This document shows positions 1 through 5,505 of a stretch of DNA of 5,505 bases, piece after piece. Every line of letters begins with the position of its first letter. Position 1 is the stretch's first letter. The DNA lies in NCBI GenBank assembly GCA_021815525.1, contig JAKAGN010000215.1:1-5505 (forward strand), written 5' to 3'. The DNA comes from Deltaproteobacteria bacterium (GTDB lineage: Bacteria > Desulfobacterota > Desulfobacteria > Desulfobacterales > Desulfatibacillaceae). Below the pieces are notes generated by a model. The model saw nothing but the letters and a program-made list of their open reading frames with translations. It was not told where the DNA came from and searched no databases. The position numbers were made by a program, and so were the translations under genes.

Positions 1-21
1 GCGGACCTGTTCCAATAGTTC

Positions 22-879
22 TCACCTTTCGCGGCGGCAAAGGGCGCGGGCCTGGCGGTCGGAGCCGTAGGAACTGCGCACCAGGGGCCCCGATTCCACC
101 CAGGAAAAGCCCATGGCGCGGGCGGCCTCGCCCAGGGCCGCGAACTCTTCCGGGGCGAGGTAACGGGCGACGGGCAGATGGCGCGGGCTTGGGCGCAGGT
201 ACTGGCCCACGGTCACCACGTCCACGCTGCTTTCCTTAAGGCGCGCCAGGGTTTCCAGGATCTCGCCGCCGCTTTCGCCAAGGCCCGCCATGAGGCCGGA
301 TTTGGTGACCACGCCGTTGTCCATGCTTTTCGCGGCCGCGAGAAGAGCAAGGGAGCGCTCGAAGTCCGCGCCGGGCCTCACCTTGGGATAAAGCCCCGGC
401 ACGGTCTCCACGTTGTGGCCGAAGATGTCAGGCCCCGCCGCGAGAAGCGTTTCCAGGGCCTCGAAGTTTCCGCCGAAATCGGGCGCGAGGACCTCCGTCG
501 TGATCCCAGGGGAGGCGCGCCGCACGGCCTCCAGCACCTGCGCCAGGAAGGCCGCGCCGCCGTCCTGGAGGTCGTCCCGGGTGACCGAGGTTATGACCGC
601 ATGCGACAGCCCCATGGCCCTCACGGCCTCCGCCACGCGGCCGGGCTCGCCGGGGTCCAGCGGCTCCACGGCCTTTCCCACGCCGCAGAAGGCGCAGGCG
701 CGCGTGCAGCCCGGGCCCATAACCAAAAACGTGGCGTGGCCCCTTGGCCAGCACTCCCCCACATTGGGGCACAGAGCCTCCTCGCACACGGTGCGGAAGC
801 CGCCCTCGCGCCTTTTTTTAAGGACCGCCTCGTAGCGCTCGCCCTGGGGCGCGGCCGCGCGAATCCAGGGCGGTTTCAT
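22..879 (-). CDS. lipA: Lipoyl synthase LipA (radical SAM)
   Basis: LipA inserts two sulfur atoms at C6 and C8 of protein-bound octanoyl chains, making the lipoyl cofactor of glycine cleavage H protein and 2-oxoacid dehydrogenases; it is cytosolic. The 285-residue product carries both iron-sulfur motifs of the family: the auxiliary-cluster motif C-x4-C-x5-C (C32, C37, C43) and the radical SAM motif C-x3-C-x2-C (C58, C62, C65). The C-terminal RSSY motif (268-271), whose serine ligates the auxiliary cluster in characterised LipA, is intact. GHNVETV (154-160) and VGQYLRPS (224-231) are further family blocks. The chosen ATG (877-879) has a GGGAG ribosome site 6 nt upstream, and its ATGA overlaps the lipB stop, suggesting translational coupling. 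The frame stays open to 960, but those extra 27 codons lie inside lipB and look nothing like LipA. Length is slightly below the usual 290-320. Identification is very secure. Confidence 0.97.
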   Translation of the reverse strand: MKPPWIRAAAPQGERYEAVLKKRREGGFRTVCEEALCPNVGECWPRGHATFLVMGPGCTRACAFCGVGKAVEPLDPGEPGRVAEAVRAMGLSHAVITSVTRDDLQDGGAAFLAQVLEAVRRASPGITTEVLAPDFGGNFEALETLLAAGPDIFGHNVETVPGLYPKVRPGADFERSLALLAAAKSMDNGVVTKSGLMAGLGESGGEILETLARLKESSVDVVTVGQYLRPSPRHLPVARYLAPEEFAALGEAARAMGFSWVESGPLVRSSYGSDRQARALCRRER

Positions 880-1577
880 GGAAGGCTCCCGCCGGGAACG
901 AGGCAAGGCTGCGGGGCGGAAAGCCCGCCGTGCGCCTCTTCCCAGCCGAAGGCCCGGCAAAACGCGGACGACAGAATATCTTCCACCGCGCCCGTCTCCA
1001 CGCCGCGCCCAAGCTCCCTGGACATGCTGGTCACCCTTTCGCCCGAAAGCCCGCAGGGGATTATATGGGAGAACCAGTCAAGGTCCGTGGAGACGTTCAA
1101 GGCGAATCCGTGGCGGGTGATGCCCGTCGCGTTCACTGAAACCCCGACGGCCGCGATCTTGCCGCCCCCGGTCCAGACGCCTGGAAGGCCGGGCCGCTCC
1201 CAGGAGGAAACGCCGAAGGCCGCAAGTGTTTCCATGATCGCCCCAAGAAGGCTGCGGACGTGGCCGCGAAGATCCAGACCCCGTAAGGCTATGTCCATGA
1301 TGGCGTAGCCCACCATCTGGCCCGGGCCGTGAAAGGTGATGTCCCCGCCCCGGTCGGTGCGGTGAATTTCCGCGCCAAGACTTGAAAGGAATTCCCGGGA
1401 CGCCAGCAGGTGCTCCTCGCGCCCTCTTAAGCCCAGCGTGTAGACGGGCGGGTGCGAGAGGAGGAGCAGGGTGTCCGGGATCTCGCCGCGCCCGCGCCGC
1501 TCCGCCAGTTCCTTCTGGAGCGAAAGGGCCTCGGCGTAGGGCACGCTGCCAAGGTGCAGTATGCGGCCGCTCGTCAT
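876..1577 (-). CDS. lipB: Octanoyltransferase LipB
   Basis: LipB transfers the octanoyl group from acyl carrier protein to the lysine of lipoyl domains, the step before LipA. The 233-residue product shows SHPPVYTLG (41-49), the substrate-pocket block RGGDITFHGPGQ (76-87), GGGKIAAVG (137-145) with the predicted catalytic lysine K140, and IIPCGL (172-177) with the acyl-carrying cysteine C175. It is complete for the family (about 210-250 residues). Start choice: the ATG at 1577 puts ILHLG a few residues from the N-terminus, as in known LipB proteins, and has a weak GGGA 8 nt upstream. An in-frame ATG at 1595 is possible, adding six residues. The frame is open to an ATG at 1697, but most of that added stretch is translated intergenic repeat (1603-1798) and is probably not real. 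The TGA overlaps the lipA ATG. No separate promoter is evident, so it is probably read from the icd promoter through the repeat. Confidence 0.96.
   Translation of the reverse strand: MTSGRILHLGSVPYAEALSLQKELAERRGRGEIPDTLLLLSHPPVYTLGLRGREEHLLASREFLSSLGAEIHRTDRGGDITFHGPGQMVGYAIMDIALRGLDLRGHVRSLLGAIMETLAAFGVSSWERPGLPGVWTGGGKIAAVGVSVNATGITRHGFALNVSTDLDWFSHIIPCGLSGERVTSMSRELGRGVETGAVEDILSSAFCRAFGWEEAHGGLSAPQPCLVPGGSLP
886..890 (-). promoter_or_regulatory. Ribosome binding site of lipA
   Basis: Read on the minus strand this is GGGAG, 6 nt before the ATG at 877-879 and inside the end of lipB. It favours the ATG at 879 over the longer open frame that starts at 960. Confidence 0.6.
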
Positions 1578-1602
1578 GGGGTATTTCCCGGCCATCCGGC
1601 CC

Positions 1603-1798
1603 AGCAGCCCGTTGAAAAAGGCTCTACGTGAAGCCTGGATAAAAACGATGAAATGCAAGGCTAAGCTCCCGAACGGCGATGGGAGCGTAAATCCCACCCC
1701 AAGAAATCTGCGATTTCTTGGGGACCCCGGTGTTCATACGTGACCGAGCCGCGAGGCGATGCGCAACGCTAAAGTATCGCGTTTTTAGACAGGCTGCT
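1603..1798. repeat. Intergenic element with terminal inverted repeats
   Basis: This 196-bp non-coding stretch fills nearly all the space between icd and lipB. Its ends form an imperfect inverted repeat: AGCAGCCCGTTGAAAAAGGC at 1603-1622 against the complement of 1779-1798, matching at 16 of 20 positions. Inside are at least three further dyads: GCTCCC/GGGAGC (1665-1670 and 1681-1686), a perfect 12-bp stem (1697-1708 and 1712-1723) and GCGAT/ATCGC (1756-1760 and 1776-1780). It looks less GC-rich than the flanking genes and holds no convincing gene. No target-site duplication is visible: the left flank ends in CC and the right begins with AT. The architecture suits a small non-autonomous mobile element or dispersed palindromic repeat. 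It resembles intergenic repeats I associate with Desulfobacterales, but copy number cannot be judged from one window. Confidence 0.7.
1697..1723. other. Perfect 12-bp hairpin inside the repeat
   Basis: CCCCAAGAAATC and GATTTCTTGGGG pair without mismatch around a 3-nt TGC loop. No T-run follows on either strand, so it is not a canonical intrinsic terminator. Read in the icd-to-lipB transcript it would form a stable stem that could act as an RNase barrier, an attenuator or a transposase recognition structure. The pairing is certain; any role is inference. Confidence 0.75.
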
Positions 1799-2894
1799 AT
1801 GAAAGGGAGCGGATCTTTTCCACCACGGCCTGGCCCATGGCGCGGGTGCCCACGGCCGGGAAGGGGTCGCCGTCCATTTTAAGGTCCGCGGTCACGGCCT
1901 TTCCCTCCCGGAGAACCAGGGCCACGGCGTGCTCCAGGCGGCTGGCGGCCCGGGTTTCGCCCAGGTGATGGAGAAGGAGCACGGCGGAAAGGAGCAGCCC
2001 CGTGGGGTTCACCAGGTCCTTCCCCGCGATGTCCGGCGCGCTTCCGTGGGTGGCCTCGAACACCGCGTAGTCGCTTCCCATGTTGACGCCGGGCGCCACC
2101 CCGAGCCCGCCCACCAGGCCCGCCGCCAAATCCGAGAGTATGTCGCCGTAAAGGTTCGGGAGAACCAGCACGTCGTACTCCTCGGGGTAGCGCACCAGCT
2201 GCATGCACATGTTGTCCACGAGCTTGTGCTCGTAGCGGATGTCCGGGTAATTCCTGCTCACGGCCTCGGCCGCCCGCATGAAAAGGCCGTCGCTCATCTT
2301 CATGATGTTGGCCTTGTCGATGGCGGTCACCTTCCGGCGGCCGTTCTTCCGCGCGTACTCGAAGGCGAAGGTCACGATGCGCTCCGAGGCGCTTTTCGAG
2401 ATGTGCTTTATGCTGATGCCGGTGTCGCAGCCCAGAATCACCCCGGTTTTATCCCGGATGAAGGAAAGGAGCGGGTTCTCCTGGCCGCAGGACTCCATGA
2501 ACTCGATTCCGGCGTACAAATCCTCGGTGTTTTCCCGGACTATCACAAGGTCGATGAGCTCCGGGTTCGTTATGCGGCTCTTGACCCCCGTGTAATGGCG
2601 GCAGGGCCTTACGCAGGCGAAGAGGTCCAGCTCCTGGCGGAGCCTCACGTTGACGCTGCGGAAGCCCCTGCCCACCGGGGTTTCCACCGGGCCCTTCAAG
2701 GCCGCGCCGTTGCGGCGGATGGATTCCAGCACCCGGTCCGGCAGCGGCGAGCCCTCCCTTTCCAGGACGGCCGCGCCCGCCTCCTCTACGTCCCACTCGA
2801 TGCCGACGCCCAGCGCCGCCACGCAGCTCTTGGCCACCTCTGCGATTTCGGGGCCCACGCCGTCGCCCGGTATGAGAGTCACCATCCTGCCCAT
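1797..2894 (-). CDS. icd: Isocitrate dehydrogenase, NAD-type
   Basis: This enzyme oxidatively decarboxylates isocitrate to 2-oxoglutarate in the TCA cycle (cytosol). The 365-residue product belongs to the isocitrate/isopropylmalate dehydrogenase family: VTLIPGDGVGPE (5-16) opens the fold; S80, N82, R86, R96 and R120 match the isocitrate-binding residues; VRENTEDLYAGIE (119-131) includes the catalytic tyrosine Y127; K194 is the catalytic lysine; D227, D251 and D255 are the metal ligands, in LPNLYGDILSD. Cofactor choice: HGSAPDIAGKD has D288-I289 where NADP enzymes such as E. coli Icd have Lys-Tyr, pointing to NAD. The SxN spacing before LRxxLD argues against isopropylmalate dehydrogenase. The ATG at 2894 has an AAGGGGGTGGGG ribosome site just upstream; Met4 is a possible alternative. 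The last two bases of the TAG stop coincide with the repeat edge. It is probably the first gene of an icd-lipB-lipA unit. Homoisocitrate or tartrate dehydrogenase is a less likely alternative. Confidence 0.92.
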   Translation of the reverse strand: MGRMVTLIPGDGVGPEIAEVAKSCVAALGVGIEWDVEEAGAAVLEREGSPLPDRVLESIRRNGAALKGPVETPVGRGFRSVNVRLRQELDLFACVRPCRHYTGVKSRITNPELIDLVIVRENTEDLYAGIEFMESCGQENPLLSFIRDKTGVILGCDTGISIKHISKSASERIVTFAFEYARKNGRRKVTAIDKANIMKMSDGLFMRAAEAVSRNYPDIRYEHKLVDNMCMQLVRYPEEYDVLVLPNLYGDILSDLAAGLVGGLGVAPGVNMGSDYAVFEATHGSAPDIAGKDLVNPTGLLLSAVLLLHHLGETRAASRLEHAVALVLREGKAVTADLKMDGDPFPAVGTRAMGQAVVEKIRSLS

Positions 2895-2915
2895 TTACCC
2901 CACCCCCTTGGTTTT

Positions 2916-2938
2916 GCAGGGACCTTGGCCGGCCCTGC
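2916..2938. other. Inverted repeat in the icd 5' leader
   Basis: GCAGGG (2916-2921) and CCCTGC (2933-2938) are perfect inverted arms around an 11-nt GC-rich centre. The dyad lies between the predicted icd promoter and its ribosome site. It could be an operator or a leader hairpin, but 6-bp arms are common by chance in DNA this GC-rich. Confidence 0.3.
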
Positions 2939-2949
2939 CTATTTCATCC

Positions 2950-2978
2950 ATCATACACCACGGCGCGTTCCATAACAA
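2950..2978 (-). promoter_or_regulatory. Predicted sigma70 promoter of icd-lipB-lipA
   Basis: On the minus strand a -35 box TTGTTA (2978-2973; 4 of 6 consensus matches) and a -10 box TATGAT (2955-2950; 5 of 6) are separated by exactly 17 bp. The implied transcript start near 2943 would give a leader of about 50 nt. It is the best promoter-like match seen upstream of the minus-strand genes. Confidence 0.6.
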
Positions 2979-3024
2979 TGGGAAGCGGCGCGGCGGAACC
3001 GGGGGATGATTCCCCTCTCCCGGC

Positions 3025-3054
3025 TTGACAATTCGGCTTCGGGGCCGTTAGTCT
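3025..3054 (+). promoter_or_regulatory. Predicted sigma70 promoter of the algH-truA-waaA unit
   Basis: A perfect -35 box TTGACA (3025-3030) is followed after 18 bp by a weak -10 box TAGTCT (3049-3054; 3 of 6 matches). The implied transcript start is near 3061, giving a leader of about 50 nt. A small dyad, CGGC/GCCG (3034-3037 and 3044-3047), sits in the spacer. The -35 box is convincing; the exact -10 is less certain. Confidence 0.55.
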
Positions 3055-3108
3055 TTTCCGTGGCCCGCCCAGCCGCGACCCGACAAAAAGGCCGGTAAAG
3101 GATCTCCC

Positions 3109-3687
3109 ATGAACCGCCCCGAGGAAGAGGACAGCCCGTCTTTGGCCGGACATTTCCTTATCGCCATGCCGGGCCTTGCCGACCCCAACTTCGCCTTTTC
3201 CGTGACCTACATCTGCGTGCACAACCGGGAGGGGGCCTTCGGTTTCGTGGTGAACCGCGTGGCGCCGGGCGGCTCCCTTGGGGACGTCTTCCGGGAGCTT
3301 GAGATGGAGACGGTTTCCGGGGCCGGGGATCAGCCCATCCACATCGGCGGTCCGGTCCACCCCGGGCACGTCTTCGTGCTCCACGGCCCGCCCTTCGGAT
3401 GGGACGCCTCGGTGCCCGTGAGCGAAACCGTGGCCATGTCCAACTCCCGGGACATCTTGGCCGCCATCGCCGGCGGCCGGGGCCCAAGGGACTTCCTCCT
3501 GGTGCTCGGCTGCGCGGGCTGGGCTCCCGGGCAGCTCGAGGAGGAGATCGTGGAAAACTCCTGGCTCACCGCGAGGGCCACCGACGAGATACTCTTTTCG
3601 GTGCCGGTGGACGAGCGATGGGAGGCCGCGGCGCGGCTTCTGGGGATCGACCCGCGGCTTTTAGCCGAAACGCCCGGCCACGCCTGA
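3109..3687 (+). CDS. YqgE/AlgH family protein (UPF0301)
   Basis: This 192-residue protein matches the YqgE/AlgH (DUF179) family across its length. The N-terminal block GHFLIAMPGLADPNF (14-28), then SVTYICVHN (31-39) and GAFGFVVNR (42-50), is the family signature. IGGPV (79-83), LVLGCAGWAPGQLEEEI (131-147) and the C-terminal ERWEAAARLLGID (169-181) follow in the usual order. The family normally has GYAGW, so cysteine at 135 is a small variation. There is no signal peptide or membrane segment, so it is probably cytosolic. Biochemical function is not established: AlgH was named from alginate regulation in Pseudomonas, and YqgE lies near redox or DNA-repair genes in enterobacteria. The ATG follows a TAAAGGA ribosome site 6 nt upstream. 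Its TGA overlaps the truA ATG (TGATG), so the two are probably translationally coupled. Family assignment is secure; role unknown. Confidence 0.93.
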   Translation: MNRPEEEDSPSLAGHFLIAMPGLADPNFAFSVTYICVHNREGAFGFVVNRVAPGGSLGDVFRELEMETVSGAGDQPIHIGGPVHPGHVFVLHGPPFGWDASVPVSETVAMSNSRDILAAIAGGRGPRDFLLVLGCAGWAPGQLEEEIVENSWLTARATDEILFSVPVDERWEAAARLLGIDPRLLAETPGHA

Positions 3688-4433
3688 TGGAACGCACCAT
3701 CAAGCTCACCCTGGAGTACGACGGCGCCGCCTACCACGGCTGGCAGCGCCAGGGCGAGCGGCCCACCGTACAGGGCGAGGTGGAAAAGGCCCTGGCCCGC
3801 ATGACAGGGGCGTCCGTCACCGTGCACGGCAGCGGCCGCACCGACGCCGGAGTCCACGCCCTGGCCCAGGTGGCCCATTTCCGCCTGGAAACCAGGCTTT
3901 CGCCCGCCGAGTTCCTCAGGGGCTTGAACAGCCTGCTTCCCTTCGACATATCGGTCACGCATTGCGAGGAGGCCGCGCCCGACTTCCACGCCCGCAAGAG
4001 CGCCCTCGGCAAAACCTACGCATACCACGTACTGAACGCCCCGGTGCGCTCGGCCCTCGGCCGCCGCTACGCCTGGCACGTCCCCCGGCCGCTCGATCTT
4101 TCCGCCATGCGGGAGGCCGCCCGGCGGCTCGTGGGGACCCACGACTTCGCGGCCTTCGAGGGCGCCGGAAGCCCCAGGGCCCACACCGTGCGCACCGTCA
4201 CCGCCGCGGACTTTTCCCGGACGGGCGACCTTCTCGTCTTTTCCGTATCGGCGGACGGCTTTTTGCGCTGCATGGTGCGCAACATGGCCGGCACCCTGGT
4301 CTTCGCGGGCCTCGGAAAAATCGCCCCGGAGGAGGTCACGGAAATTCTGGCCTCCCGCGACCGCCGCCGGGCCGGGCCCACCGCCCCGCCCCAGGGGCTT
4401 TTTCTAGTGGAAGTCCGGTACCGGCTGGTGTAG
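3687..4433 (+). CDS. truA: tRNA pseudouridine(38-40) synthase TruA
   Basis: TruA isomerises uridines 38, 39 and 40 in the tRNA anticodon arm to pseudouridine. The 248-residue product starts with the family pattern LTLEYDGAAYHGWQRQ (7-22). Next come TVQGEVEKAL (27-36) and GSGRTDAGVHA (48-58) with the catalytic aspartate D53. Later blocks are KTYAYHV (109-115), GTHDFAAF (150-157), GFLRCMVRNMAGTL (191-204) and AGPTAPPQGLFL (229-240). Length is close to the usual 245-270, so the gene is complete. The ATG at 3687 overlaps the preceding TGA by one base and has no clear ribosome site of its own, which suggests re-initiation after the upstream gene. The frame is open upstream to 3399, but that segment lies inside the algH-family gene and is not TruA-like. 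Identification is very secure. Confidence 0.97.
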   Translation: MERTIKLTLEYDGAAYHGWQRQGERPTVQGEVEKALARMTGASVTVHGSGRTDAGVHALAQVAHFRLETRLSPAEFLRGLNSLLPFDISVTHCEEAAPDFHARKSALGKTYAYHVLNAPVRSALGRRYAWHVPRPLDLSAMREAARRLVGTHDFAAFEGAGSPRAHTVRTVTAADFSRTGDLLVFSVSADGFLRCMVRNMAGTLVFAGLGKIAPEEVTEILASRDRRRAGPTAPPQGLFLVEVRYRLV

Positions 4434-4488
4434 TATGCCTGTACGCTAAGCTTGTATCTTCACGACCTCCTTGAGCCTCCGGCGGATC

Positions 4489-5505
4489 ATGGCCCTTCAA
4501 ATCATCTACAACATCGCGGTGTTCGTTCTCTCCCTCGTGCTGGTCCCGATCGGTTATCTCCTTTCCCTGTGCGTGGAAAAACGGAGAAAGACCTTCGGGC
4601 CCCGCATGGGCTTCGAGAAGCACCCCGCCCTGGGCCCTGCCCGGCCCGTATGGGTCCACGCCCTCTCGGTGGGGGAGGCCCGCGCCGCCATGCCCCTGGC
4701 CAAGGCGCTGGCCCGGCGCTTCCCCGAGCGCGGCGTGGTGATGAGCGCCTCAACCGCCACGGGCTACGAGCTTTTAAAGGAAGAAATCCTCCCCTTCGCT
4801 CGCCATATCTTCCACTTTCCCTACGACCTGCGCTTCTCCGTGAAGCGCGCCTTCGACAGCATAGGCCCGGCCGCCGTCATCATAGTGGAGTCGGACATCT
4901 GGCCCAACTTCCTCTTCGAGGCCAGGCGCCGGGGCGTCCCGGTGATCCTGGTGAACGCCCGCCTCTCCGACCGCTCGCTTGCCGGCTACAGCCGCTTCGC
5001 CTTCTTCTTCCGGCCCGTGTTCGACCTCTTCTCCGCGGTCTGCGCGGCCTCCGACCGCCAGAAGGAACGCTTCGCGGAAATACTTCCCAAGCCTGAAAAA
5101 ATCCTCGTGACAGGTAACGTGAAGTTCGACTCAAGGCCCGAGGAGAGCCCCTCCGCCGGCCGTCTCTCCCTAGGGATCGGCCCCGATGCGCCCATACTGA
5201 TAGCCGGCTCCACCCACGAGGGGGAGGAGGAAATCCTGGCGCGCCTCCTTCCCGGCTGGCGCGCCGCGGCCCCGGGCCTCGTCCTCGTGGCGGCCCCCCG
5301 CGACCCGGCCCGCGCCGAGTCCGTGGCAAACCTCTTCAAAAACGCCGGGTTCGCCACCGCTCTGTTCTCCCGCATGGTGGAACGCACCGCGCCCGGCCGC
5401 GACGTCATCGTGGTGGACGCCATGGGCGCCCTGGCCTCCCTCTACGCACTGGCCGACGTGGCCTTCGTTGGGGGAAGCCTGGTCCCGGCCGGCGGCCACA
5501 ACCCC
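4489..5505 (+). CDS. waaA: Kdo transferase WaaA/KdtA (3' end outside window)
   Basis: WaaA adds 3-deoxy-D-manno-oct-2-ulosonic acid from CMP-Kdo to lipid A precursor at the inner face of the cytoplasmic membrane, so the host should make lipopolysaccharide. The 339 visible residues are open to the window edge; typical length is about 420-430, so some 80-90 C-terminal residues are missing. Residues 4-28 form a hydrophobic membrane anchor, followed by basic KRR. WVHALSVGEARAA (55-67) holds the predicted general base E63. Further family blocks are VESDIWPN (133-140), VNARLSDRS (155-163), VTGNVKFD (207-214), IAGSTHEGEEE (238-248) and LADVAFVGGSLVPAGGHN (321-338). The usual APRHPER block reads APRDPAR (269-275), replacing histidine with aspartate. 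The ATG at 4489 has only a weak GGCGGA upstream; an in-frame TTG at 4471 is a less likely start. The 55-bp gap after truA shows no promoter or terminator, so it is probably co-transcribed. Confidence 0.94.
   Translation, partial: MALQIIYNIAVFVLSLVLVPIGYLLSLCVEKRRKTFGPRMGFEKHPALGPARPVWVHALSVGEARAAMPLAKALARRFPERGVVMSASTATGYELLKEEILPFARHIFHFPYDLRFSVKRAFDSIGPAAVIIVESDIWPNFLFEARRRGVPVILVNARLSDRSLAGYSRFAFFFRPVFDLFSAVCAASDRQKERFAEILPKPEKILVTGNVKFDSRPEESPSAGRLSLGIGPDAPILIAGSTHEGEEEILARLLPGWRAAAPGLVLVAAPRDPARAESVANLFKNAGFATALFSRMVERTAPGRDVIVVDAMGALASLYALADVAFVGGSLVPAGGHNP

Noticed and set aside
880..960. Longer LipA starting at 960
   Set aside because: The extra 27 codons overlap lipB entirely and resemble no LipA N-terminus. 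The ATG at 879 has a good ribosome site and the ATGA overlap.
178..1308. Long plus-strand open frame (376 codons) opposite lipA and lipB
   Set aside because: It is a shadow of high-GC coding sequence, Arg/Ala/Gly/His-rich with no family motif. The minus strand carries complete catalytic motifs of LipA and LipB.
1595..1610. Target-site duplication flanking the repeat
   Set aside because: The left flank (ending GGCCC) and right flank (beginning ATGAAAG) share no direct repeat.
1697..1723. Rho-independent terminator after icd
   Set aside because: The stem is strong but there is no T-run downstream on either strand.
1561..1743. Small plus-strand frame (60 codons) across the lipB start and the repeat
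   Set aside because: It begins inside lipB and consists mostly of translated repeat sequence. It may recur in databases as a spurious hypothetical protein.
1929..2975. Long plus-strand open frame (348 codons) opposite icd
   Set aside because: It is antisense to a well-conserved enzyme and its composition is typical of reverse-strand shadows. No ribosome site or recognisable domain.
3330..4184. Minus-strand open frame (284 codons) opposite the AlgH-family gene and truA
   Set aside because: It spans two genuine coupled genes on the other strand and has low-complexity Gly/Ala/Arg/Pro content without motifs.
1..5505. CRISPR array, tRNA or rRNA, transposase, toxin-antitoxin or defence genes
   Set aside because: No regularly spaced direct repeats, cloverleaf-like sequence or relevant protein motifs were seen on either strand.

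Overview
The window is high-GC bacterial chromosome, tightly packed with housekeeping genes. Gene content, base composition and the look of the intergenic repeat suggest a Gram-negative, probably a Desulfobacterota (sulfate-reducer-like) organism. A Kdo transferase gene implies a lipopolysaccharide outer membrane. The taxonomic guess is inference; no marker in the window proves it.

Layout: two divergent transcription units meet at an intergenic region at about 2895-3108. On the minus strand, reading leftwards, are an NAD-type isocitrate dehydrogenase (2894 to 1797), a 196-bp intergenic repeat with imperfect terminal inverted repeats (1603-1798), lipB octanoyltransferase (1577 to 876) and lipA lipoyl synthase (879 to 22). 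lipB and lipA overlap by 4 bp. On the plus strand are a YqgE/AlgH-family gene (3109-3687), truA tRNA pseudouridine synthase (3687-4433, overlapping the previous stop by 1 bp) and waaA/kdtA Kdo transferase (4489 to beyond the window end, C-terminus missing). Each unit has a plausible sigma70-type promoter in the divergent region.

How the genes work together: LipB moves octanoate from acyl carrier protein to lipoyl domains and LipA inserts the two sulfurs, giving the lipoyl cofactor of glycine cleavage H protein and 2-oxoacid dehydrogenases. The upstream isocitrate dehydrogenase is a central carbon enzyme, so the minus-strand unit is a small central-metabolism operon. The plus-strand unit joins an uncharacterised conserved protein, a tRNA modification enzyme and a lipid A core enzyme, with no evident common pathway.

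The most unusual item is the folded repeat between icd and lipB. It ends inside the icd stop codon, lies only 25 bp from the lipB start codon, and extends the lipB reading frame upstream in a way likely to mislead start calling. I found no CRISPR array, tRNA or rRNA, transposase gene, toxin-antitoxin pair, defence system or other novel multi-gene system. Apart from the repeat this looks like an ordinary core-genome region.
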